Source: Viola odorata
Taxonomy: Eukaryota; Streptophyta; Magnoliopsida; Malpighiales; Violaceae
Reading direction: 5' to 3'
DNA: 64,000 nucleotides
Assembly (NCBI GenBank): GCA_963691705.1
Contig: OY829546.1
Span: 29,544,040-29,608,039 of the forward strand
The stretch's first letter is position 1; each line of letters begins with the position of its first letter. The notes under the pieces were generated by a model. The model was not told the DNA's origin and did not search any database. It saw only the letters and a list, made by a program, of their open reading frames with translations. Position numbers and translations under genes: made by a program. This document shows positions 54,401 to 64,000 of the stretch, piece after piece.

Positions 54401-56546
54401 ACTTGGGCTTTCTGGTGCGCCTATGCGTGCGCTCTGCTTGGCCCACGCGGCTTGCGATACGAGGATCGTATGATCCCCTCCCTCTTATCAAAGGTTCGCC
54501 CTCGAATCTCATTCTGCATAGGGGTTGTATCGCAATCCCTCTTAGCATCAAGCCTTGCTTCTGCCATCTTTATTCACCTTAATCAAACTTAACACAAGAA
54601 AGTGGAAATCTATTTTCGGCGAACACAGTTTAGTAAACCAAGCACAACTTTTGATTCCGATGTCCGAATTGCTTGATTCTTCTTGATTTAGATTCCTAAC
54701 AGATAGGGCTTTCCAAGGAGCTAAGATTCACTGAAATTGGACTCCAATAGGTATGTATTGAAATATGATTTCGAGACTAACACTTTTGTGGACTGTTTTT
54801 GTGACTCTTTTGTGACTCTTCTCGTGACTTAAATAAAAGACTCAAAATAGAAAAGTAATGACACTTTGGTGGACTGATTTTGTGACTCTAATTGACACAA
54901 CGAAAAAAGTAAAGGATAGTTACCAAACTTGAACGCCTTGAGCTCCGCTACTAACTGATAAGACTCCAGTCGCCTAGAGACTTAGCAATGAAATTGTGAT
55001 CTAGTTCAAAGCTTGGATTTCGAATGCGGAAACATAACTCAAAGAAAACCGTGAAACTCCAACACTGAGAGCTTTTGGCACTTCACGTCGAATCCCTTGA
55101 GGTTCTTGTGTCAAACCGATGAATCTCCAAGACTGGGTGCTCTTGGCAATTCAAAGACGAATGACTCAATAGATAGCAACATCGGGCTTTACTTGTGGCT
55201 ACTCTCAGCTTGCGATACTAGGAATAGAACAAGGTTCCAAAGGAACGGTTTATGAGGACGCACCTCTCAAAGACAAAGTCTCGTTCTTTTTCCAAAAATA
55301 TCATAGATTATTTTATTCATACGGCAAGGCCTTTAAATAGGCTAGGAAAATTACAAACTTAGAAATAAATAATTCCTAAACAGATAATTCCTAAATAGAT
55401 AATTCCTAAATAAATAATTCCTAAATAAATAATCCCTAAATAAATAATCCCTAAATAAGCCAAAACTCTATATAGTAATTAAAAATACATAAAATAGGAA
55501 ATATTAATCCATACCCTCCTTTGCCAAACCCTAGTCGTCGCCAAACCCTAGCCGACTTGGGCTTTCTGGTGCGCCTATGCGTGCGCTCTGCTTGGCCCAC
55601 GCGGCTTGCGATACGAGGATCGTATGATCCCCTCCCTCTTATCAAAGGTTCGCCCTCGAATCTCATTCTGCATAGGGGTTGTATCGCAATCCCTCTTAGC
55701 ATCAAGCCTTGCTTCTGCCATCTTTATTCACCTTAATCAAACTTAACACAAGAAAGTGGAAATCTATTTTCGGCGAACACAGTTTAGTAAACCAAGCACA
55801 ACTTTTGATTCCGATGTCCGAATTGCTTGATTCTTCTTGATTTAGATTCCTAACAGATAGGGCTTTCCAAGGAGCTAAGATTCACTGAAATTGGACTCCA
55901 ATAGGTATGTATTGAAATATGATTTCGAGACTAACACTTTTGTGGACTGTTTTTGTGACTCTTTTGTGACTCTTCTCGTGACTTAAATAAAAGACTCAAA
56001 ATAGAAAAGTAATGACACTTTGGTGGACTGATTTTGTGACTCTAATTGACACAACGAAAAAAGTAAAGGATAGTTACCAAACTTGAACGCCTTGAGCTCC
56101 GCTACTAACTGATAAGGCTCCAGTCGCCTAGAGACTTAGCAATGAAATTGTGATCTAGTTCAAAGCTTGGATTTCGAATGCGGAAACATAACTCAAAGAA
56201 AACCGTGAAACTCCAACACTGAGAGCTTTTGGCACTTCACGTCGAATCCCTTGAGGTTCTTGTGTCAAACCGATGAATCTCCAAGACTGGGTGCTCTTGG
56301 CAATTCAAAGACGAATGACTCAATAGATAGCAACATCGGGCTTTACTTGTGGCTACTCTCAGCTTGCGATACTAGGAATAGAACAAGGTTCCAAAGGAAC
56401 GGTTTATGAGGACGCACCTCTCAAAGACAAAGTCTCGTTCTTTTTCCAAAAATATCATAGATTATTTTATTCATACGGCAAGGCCTTTAAATAGGCTAGG
56501 AAAATTACAAACTTAGAAATAAATAATTCCTAAACAGATAATTCCT
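48469..56546 (-). repeat. Dimeric higher-order repeat region (copies 43-49)
   Basis: Types alternate strictly: W (C127, G725) in copies 43, 45, 47 and 49, and Y (A127, A725) in copies 44, 46 and 48, giving a 2308-bp composite period. Copies 45 and 47 also share A at position 6 of the minisatellite, which copies 43 and 49 lack. The inner W-Y pairs are therefore closer to each other than to the outer ones, as expected if the dimer was duplicated in place. The Y monomer is shared with the adjacent trimeric region, so the dimer probably arose from it by loss of X and Z or by recombination with plain class II. Confidence 0.88.
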
Positions 56547-59500
56547 AAATAGATAATTCCTAAATAAATAATTCCTAAATAAATAATCCCTAAATAAATA
56601 ATCCCTAAATAAGCCAAAACTCTATATAGTAATTAAAAATACATAAAATAGGAAATATTAATCCATACCCTCCTTTGCCAAACCCTAGTCGTCGCCAAAC
56701 CCTAGCCGACTTGGGCTTTCTGGTGCGCCTATGCGTGCGCTCTGCTTGGCCCACGCGGCTTGCGATACGAGGATCGTATGATCCCCTCCCTCTTATCAAA
56801 GGTTCGCCCTCGAATCTCATTCTGCATAGGGGATGTATCGCAATCCCTCTTAGCATCAAGCCTTGCTTCTGCCATCTTTATTCACCTTAATCAAACTTAA
56901 CACAAGAAAGTGGAAATCTATTTTCGGCGAACACAGTTTAGTAAACCAAGCACAACTTTTGATTCCGATGTCCGAATTGCTTGATTCTTCTTGATTTAGA
57001 TTCCTAACAGATAGGGCTTTCCAAGGAGCTAAGATTCACTGAAATTGGACTCCAATAGGTATGTATTGAAATATGATTTCGAGACTAACACTTTTGTGGA
57101 CTGTTTTTGTGACTCTTTTGTGACTCTTCTCGTGACTTAAATAAAAGACTCAAAATAGAAAAGTAATGACACTTTGGTGGACTGATTTTGTGACTCTAAT
57201 TGACACAACGAAAAAAGTAAAGGATAGTTACCAAACTTGAACGCCTTGAGCTCCGCTACTAACTGATAAGGCTCCAGTCGCCTAGAGACTTAGCAATGAA
57301 ATTGTGATCTAGTTCAAAGCTTGGATTTCGAATGCGGAAACATAACTCAAAGAAAACCGTGAAACTCCAACACTGAGAGCTTTTGGCACTTCACGTCGAA
57401 TCCCTTGAGGTTCTTGTGTCAAACCGATGAATCTCCAAGACTGGGTGCTCTTGGCAATTCAAAGACGAATGACTCAATAGATAGCAACATCGGGCTTTAC
57501 TTGTGGCTACTCTCAGCTTGCGATACTAGGAATAGAACAAGGTTCCAAAGGAACGGTTTATGAGGACGCACCTCTCAAAGACAAAGTCTCGTTCTTTTTC
57601 CAAAAATATCATAGATTATTTTATTCATACGGCAAGGCCTTTAAATAGGCTAGGAAAATTACAAACTTAGAAATAAATAATTCCTAAACAGATAATTCCT
57701 AAATAGATAATTCCTAAATAAATAATTCCTAAATAAATAATCCCTAAATAAATAATCCCTAAATAAGCCAAAACTCTATATAGTAATTAAAAATACATAA
57801 AATAGGAAATATTAATCCATACCCTCCTTTGCCAAACCCTAGTCGTCGCCAAACCCTAGCCGACTTGGGCTTTCTGGTGCGCCTATGCGTGCGCTCTGCT
57901 TGGCCCACGCGGCTTGCGATACGAGGATCGTATGATCCCCTCCCTCTTATCAAAGGTTCGCCCTCGAATCTCATTCTGCATAGGGGTTGTATCGCAATCC
58001 CTCTTAGCATCAAGCCTTGCTTCTGCCATCTTTATTCACCTTAATCAAACTTAACACAAGAAAGTGGAAATCTATTTTCGGCGAACACAGTTTAGTAAAC
58101 CAAGCACAACTTTTGATTCCGATGTCCGAATTGCTTGATTCTTCTTGATTTAGATTCCTAACAGATAGGGCTTTCCAAGGAGCTAAGATTCACTGAAATT
58201 GGACTCCAATAGGTATGTATTGAAATATGATTTCGAGACTAACACTTTTGTGGACTGTTTTTGTGACTCTTTTGTGACTCTTCTCGTGACTTAAATAAAA
58301 GACTCAAAATAGAAAAGTAATGACACTTTGGTGGACTGATTTTGTGACTCTAATTGACACAACGAAAAAAGTAAAGGATAGTTACCAAACTTGAACGCCT
58401 TGAGCTCCGCTACTAACTGATAAGGCTCCAGTCGCCTAGAGACTTAGCAATGAAATTGTGATCTAGTTCAAAGCTTGGATTTCGAATGCGGAAACATAAC
58501 TCAAAGAAAACCGTGAAACTCCAACACTGAGAGCTTTTGGCACTTCACGTCGAATCCCTTGAGGTTCTTGGGTCAAACCGATGAATCTCCAAGACTGGGT
58601 GCTCTTGGCAATTCAAAGACGAATGACTCAATAGATAGCAACATCGGGCTTTACTTGTGGCTACTCTCAGCTTGCGATACTAGGAATAGAACAAGGTTCC
58701 AAAGGAACGGTTTATGAGGACGCACCTCTCAAAGACAAAGTCTCGTTCTTTTTCCAAAAATATCATAGATTATTTTATTCATACGGCAAGGCCTTTAAAT
58801 AGGCTAGGAAAATTACAAACTTAGAAATAAATAATTCCTAAACAGATAATTCCTAAATAGATAATTCCTAAATAAATAATTCCTAAATAAATAATCCCTA
58901 AATAAATAATCCCTAAATAAGCCAAAACTCTATATAGTAATTAAAAATACATAAAATAGGAAATATTAATCCATACCCTCCTTTGCCAAACCCTAGTCGT
59001 CGCCAAACCCTAGCCGACTTGGGCTTTCTGGTGCGCCTATGCGTGCGCTCTGCTTGGCCCACGCGGCTTGCGATACGAGGATCGTATGATCCCCTCCCTC
59101 TTATCAAAGGTTCGCCCTCGAATCTCATTCTGCATAGGGGTTGTATCGCAATCCCTCTTAGCATCAAGCCTTGCTTCTGCCATCTTTATTCACCTTAATC
59201 AAACTTAACACAAGAAAGTGGAAATCTATTTTCGGCGAACACAGTTTAGTAAACCAAGCACAACTTTTGATTCCGATGTCCGAATTGCTTGATTCTTCTT
59301 GATTTAGATTCCTAACAGATAGGGCTTTCCAAGGAGCTAAGATTCACTGAAATTGGACTCCAATAGGTATGTATTGAAATATGATTTCGAGACTAACACT
59401 TTTGTGGACTGTTTTTGTGACTCTTTTGTGACTCTTCTCGTGACTTAAATAAAAGACTCAAAATAGAAAAGTAATGACACTTTGGTGGACTGATTTTGTG

Positions 59501-62500
59501 ACTCTTATTGACACAACGAAAAAAGTAAAGGATAGTTACCAAACTTGAACGCCTTGAGCTCCGCTACTAACTGATAAGGCTCCAGTCGCCTAGAGACTTA
59601 GCAATGAAATTGTGATCTAGTTCAAAGCTTGGATTTCGAATGCGGAAACATAACTCAAAGAAAACCGTGAAACTCCAACACTGAGAGCTTTTGGCACTTC
59701 ACGTCGAATCCCTTGAGGTTCTTGTGTCAAACCGATGAATCTCCAAGACTGGGTGCTCTTGGCAATTCAAAGACGAATGACTCAATAGATAGCAACATCG
59801 GGCTTTACTTGTGGCTACTCTCAGCTTGCGATACTAGGAATAGAACAAGGTTCCAAAGGAACGGTTTATGAGGACGCACCTCTCAAAGACAAAGTCTCGT
59901 TCTTTTTCCAAAAATATCATAGATTATTTTATTCATACGGCAAGGCCTTTAAATAGGCTAGGAAAATTACAAACTTAGAAATAAATAATTCCTAAACAGA
60001 TAATTCCTAAATAGATAATTCCTAAATAAATAATTCCTAAATAAATAATCCCTAAATAAATAATCCCTAAATAAGCCAAAACTCTATATAGTAATTAAAA
60101 ATACATAAAATAGGAAATATTAATCCATACCCTCATTTGCCAAACCCTAGTCGTCGCCAAACCCTAGCCGACTTGGGCTTTCTGGTGCGCCTATGCGTGC
60201 GCTCTGCTTGGCCCACGCGGCTTGCGATACGAGGATCGTATGATCCCCTCCCTCTTATCAAAGGTTCGCCCTCGAATCTCATTCTGCATAGGGGTTGTAT
60301 CGCAATCCCTCTTAGCATCAAGCCTTGCTTCTGCCATCTTTATTCACCTTAATCAAACTTAACACAAGAAAGTGGAAATCTATTTTCGGCGAACACAGTT
60401 TAGTAAACCAAGCACAACTTTTGATTCCGATGTCCGAATTGCTTGATTCTTCTTGATTTAGATTCCTAACAGATAGGGCTTTCCAAGGAGCTAAGATTCA
60501 CTGAAATTGGACTCCAATAGGTATGTATTGAAATATGATTTCGAGACTAACACTTTTGTGGACTGTTTTTGTGACTCTTTTGTGACTCTTCTCGTGACTT
60601 AAATAAAAGACTCAAAATAGAAAAGTAATGACACTTTGGTGGACTGATTTTGTGACTCTAATTGACACAACGAAAAAAGTAAAGGATAGTTACCAAACTT
60701 GAACGCCTTGAGCTCCGCTACTAACTGATAAGGCTCCAGTCGCCTAGAGACTTAGCAATGAAATTGTGATCTAGTTCAAAGCTTGGATTTCGAATGCGGA
60801 AACATAACTCAAAGAAAACCGTGAAACTCCAACACTGAGAGCTTTTGGCACTTCACGTCGAATCCCTTGAGGTTCTTGTGTCAAACCGATGAATCTCCAA
60901 GACTGGGTGCTCTTGGCAATTCAAAGACGAATGACTCAATAGATAGCAACATCGGGCTTTACTTGTGGCTACTCTCAGCTTGCGATACTAGGAATAGAAC
61001 AAGGTTCCAAAGGAACGGTTTATGAGGACGCACCTCTCAAAGACAAAGTCTCGTTCTTTTTCCAAAAATATCATAGATTATTTTATTCATACGGCAAGGC
61101 CTTTAAATAGGCTAGGAAAATTACAAACTTAGAAATAAATAATTCCTAAACAGATAATTCCTAAATAGATAATTCCTAAATAAATAATTCCTAAATAAAT
61201 AATCCCTAAATAAATAATCCCTAAATAAGCCAAAACTCTATATAGTAATTAAAAATACATAAAATAGGAAATATTAATCCATACCCTCCTTTGCCAAACC
61301 CTAGTCGTCGCCAAACCCTAGCCGACTTGGGCTTTCTGGTGCGCCTATGCGTGCGCTCTGCTTGGCCCACGCGGCTTGCGATACGAGGATCGTATGATCC
61401 CCTCCCTCTTATCAAAGGTTCGCCCTCGAATCTCATTCTGCATAGGGGTTGTATCGCAATCCCTCTTAGCATCAAGCCTTGCTTCTGCCATCTTTATTCA
61501 CCTTAATCAAACTTAACACAAGAAAGTGGAAATCTATTTTCGGCGAACACAGTTTAGTAAACCAAGCACAACTTTTGATTCCGATGTCCGAATTGCTTGA
61601 TTCTTCTTGATTTAGATTCCTAACAGATAGGGCTTTCCAAGGAGCTAAGATTCACTGAAATTGGACTCCAATAGGTATGTATTGAAATATAATTTCGAGA
61701 CTAACACTTTTGTGGACTGTTTTTGTGACTCTTTTGTGACTCTTCTCGTGACTTAAATAAAAGACTCAAAATAGAAAAGTAATGACACTTTGGTGGACTG
61801 ATTTTGTGACTCTAATTGACACAACGAAAAAAGTAAAGGATAGTTACCAAACTTGAACGCCTTGAGCTCCGCTACTAACTGATAAGGCTCCAGTCGCCTA
61901 GAGACTTAGCAATGAAATTGTGATCTAGTTCAAAGCTTGGATTTCGAATGCGGAAACATAACTCAAAGAAAACCGTGAAACTCCAACACTGAGAGCTTTT
62001 GGCACTTCACGTCGAATCCCTTGAGGTTCTTGGGTCAAACCGATGAATCTCCAAGACTGGGTGCTCTTGGCAATTCAAAGACGAATGACTCAATAGATAG
62101 CAACATCGGGCTTTACTTGTGGCTACTCTCAGCTTGCGATACTAGGAATAGAACAAGGTTCCAAAGGAACGGTTTATGAGGACGCACCTCTCAAAGACAA
62201 AGTCTCGTTCTTTTTCCAAAAATATCATAGATTATTTTATTCATACGGCAAGGCCTTTAAATAGGCTAGGAAAATTACAAACTTAGAAATAAATAATTCC
62301 TAAACAGATAATTCCTAAATAAATAATTCCTAAATAAATAATCCCTAAATAAATAATCCCTAAATAAGCCAAAACTCTATATAGTAATTAAAAATACATA
62401 AAATAGGAAATATTAATCCATACCCTCCTTTGCCAAACCCTAGTCGTCGCCAAACCCTAGCCGACTTGGGCTTTCTGGTGCGCCTATGCGTGCGCTCTGC

Positions 62501-64000
62501 TTGGCCCACGCGGCTTGCGATACGAGGATCGTATGATCCCCTCCCTCTTATCAAAGGTTCGCCCTCGAATCTCATTCTGCATAGGGGTTGTATCGCAATC
62601 CCTCTTAGCATCAAGCCTTGCTTCTGCCATCTTTATTCACCTTAATCAAACTTAACACAAGAAAGTGGAAATCTATTTTCGGCGAACACAGTTTAGTAAA
62701 CCAAGCACAACTTTTGATTCCGATGTCCGAATTGCTTGATTCTTCTTGATTTAGATTCCTAACAGATAGGGCTTTCCAAGGAGCTAAGATTCACTGAAAT
62801 TGGACTCCAATAGGTATGTATTGAAATATGATTTCGAGACTAACACTTTTGTGGACTGTTTTTGTGACTCTTTTGTGACTCTTCTCGTGACTTAAATAAA
62901 AGACTCAAAATAGAAAAGTAATGACACTTTGGTGGACTGATTTTGTGACTCTAATTGACACAACGAAAAAAGTAAAGGATAGTTACCAAACTTGAACGCC
63001 TTGAGCTCCGCTACTAACTGATAAGGCTCCAGTCGCCTAGAGACTTAGCAATGAAATTGTGATCTAGTTCAAAGCTTGGATTTCGAATGCGGAAACATAA
63101 CTCAAAGAAAACCGTGAAACTCCAACACTGAGAGCTTTTGGCACTTCACGTCGAATCCCTTGAGGTTCTTGTGTCAAACCGATGAATCTCCAAGACTGGG
63201 TGCTCTTGGCAATTCAAAGACGAATGACTCAATAGATAGCAACATCGGGCTTTACTTGTGGCTACTCTCAGCTTGCGATACTAGGAATAGAACAAGGTTC
63301 CAAAGGAACGGTTTATGAGGACGCACCTCTCAAAGACAAAGTCTCGTTCTTTTTCCAAAAATATCATAGATTATTTTATTCATACGGCAAGGCCTTTAAA
63401 TAGGCTAGGAAAATTACAAACTTAGAAATAAATAATTCCTAAACAGATAATTCCTAAATAGATAATTCCTAAATAAATAATTCCTAAATAAATAATCCCT
63501 AAATAAATAATCCCTAAATAAGCCAAAACTCTATATAGTAATTAAAAATACATAAAATAGGAAATATTAATCCATACCCTCCTTTGCCAAACCCTAGTCG
63601 TCGCCAAACCCTAGCCGACTTGGGCTTTCTGGTGCGCCTATGCGTGCGCTCTGCTTGGCCCACGCGGCTTGCGATACGAGGATCGTATGATCCCCTCCCT
63701 CTTATCAAAGGTTCGCCCTCGAATCTCATTCTGCATAGGGGTTGTATCGCAATCCCTCTTAGCATCAAGCCTTGCTTCTGCCATCTTTATTCACCTTAAT
63801 CAAACTTAACACAAGAAAGTGGAAATCTATTTTCGGCGAACACAGTTTAGTAAACCAAGCACAACTTTTGATTCCGATGTCCGAATTGCTTGATTCTTCT
63901 TGATTTAGATTCCTAACAGATAGGGCTTTCCAAGGAGCTAAGATTCACTGAAATTGGACTCCAATAGGTATGTATTGAAATATAATTTCGAGACTAACAC
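56547..64000 (-). repeat. Mostly plain class II monomers at the right end (copies 50-56, last partial)
   Basis: These copies have C127 and G725 except copy 53, which has A127 with G725 (Z-like). Shared rare variants again link non-adjacent copies: G at position 871 in copies 51 and 54, and A at position 529 in copies 54 and 56 but not 55. Private changes include A at 56833 in copy 50 and T at 59506 in copy 52. The window ends inside copy 56 at monomer position about 560, with no sign of an array boundary. Confidence 0.88.
62317..63455 (-). repeat. Length-variant monomer of 1139 bp (copy 55)
   Basis: This is the only copy in the window that is not 1154 bp. It has five instead of six units of the 15-bp minisatellite; the unit that normally begins AAATAGATAA is missing or merged with its neighbour. 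All landmarks downstream are shifted by exactly 15 bp. Loss of exactly one unit points to replication slippage or unequal exchange within the minisatellite rather than random deletion. Confidence 0.93.

Larger units (their letters stand above)
1..64000 (-). repeat. Satellite array, 1154-bp monomer, about 55.5 head-to-tail copies
   Basis: The whole window repeats with a period of exactly 1154 bp; the only length change is one 15-bp loss in copy 55. Every landmark (telo-box pair, polypurine tract, TATA-like box, 15-bp minisatellite) recurs at that spacing with no inversion, insertion or interruption. Neighbouring copies differ by only a few substitutions, and the two main classes by about seven sites in 1154 (well under 1%). 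This means recent amplification or strong homogenisation. Minus strand is assigned because the unit reads as an LTR-retrotransposon derivative in that direction; a satellite has no intrinsic strand. Neither array edge is in the window. Chromosomal location (centromere, pericentromere, subtelomere, knob) cannot be read from the sequence. Confidence 0.98.

Noticed and set aside
1..64000. CRISPR array or rDNA intergenic spacer as an explanation for the periodicity
   Set aside because: There are no short repeats with unique spacers, since the whole 1154-bp unit repeats. No rRNA sequence occurs in any period.
1..64000. Assembly artefact (collapsed or looped repeat)
   Set aside because: Not excluded, but ordered class blocks, linked SNP types, private variants and a single 15-bp indel argue that copies are genuinely distinct and not one consensus repeated by an assembler.

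Overview
The window is one uninterrupted tandem array of a single 1154-bp unit, about 55.5 copies in head-to-tail register from base 1 to base 64000. No unique sequence, array edge or inserted element is visible, so the real array is longer than 64 kb. I find no credible protein-coding gene, tRNA, rRNA or CRISPR array. The organism is most likely a flowering plant (nuclear genome). The reasons are paired AAACCCTAG telo-boxes with TGGGCY site II motifs, a plant-type LTR-retrotransposon U3/R layout, and a long, nearly identical satellite. I cannot name the species.

The unit looks like a retrotransposon-derived satellite read on the minus strand. In that orientation it has a 13-nt polypurine tract preceded by a decayed stretch resembling the 3' end of a Ty3/gypsy pol frame. 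Next come a GC-rich U3-like block (hairpin, site II motifs, two telo-boxes), a 15-bp AT-rich minisatellite, a TATTTAAA box and an AATAAA signal. After these lie about 700 bp that I interpret as R/U5 plus leader, containing two imperfect internal duplications. Each unit holds one LTR-like segment and one residual internal segment. That is the product expected from a single-LTR circle or from repeated unequal LTR-LTR recombination. I could not find the primer-binding site or the 3' LTR end.

I number copies from window base 1 (copy n starts at 1154(n-1)+1; copy 55 is 15 bp short). Monomer positions below are copy-1 coordinates. Region by region: copies 1-6 (1-6924) are class I. Copies 7-32 (6925-36928) are class II, differing at seven linked sites; copy 8 is a mosaic. 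Copies 33-42 (36929-48468) form a three-monomer higher-order repeat. Copies 43-49 (48469-56546) form a strictly alternating two-monomer repeat. Copies 50-56 (56547-64000) revert mostly to plain class II, with a one-unit minisatellite loss in copy 55.

The most interesting content is the combination of an LTR-derived monomer carrying promoter-like motifs with emerging higher-order structure that can be read from a few linked SNPs. Class and haplotype assignments were made by eye at the stated positions; a full alignment of all copies was not computed.
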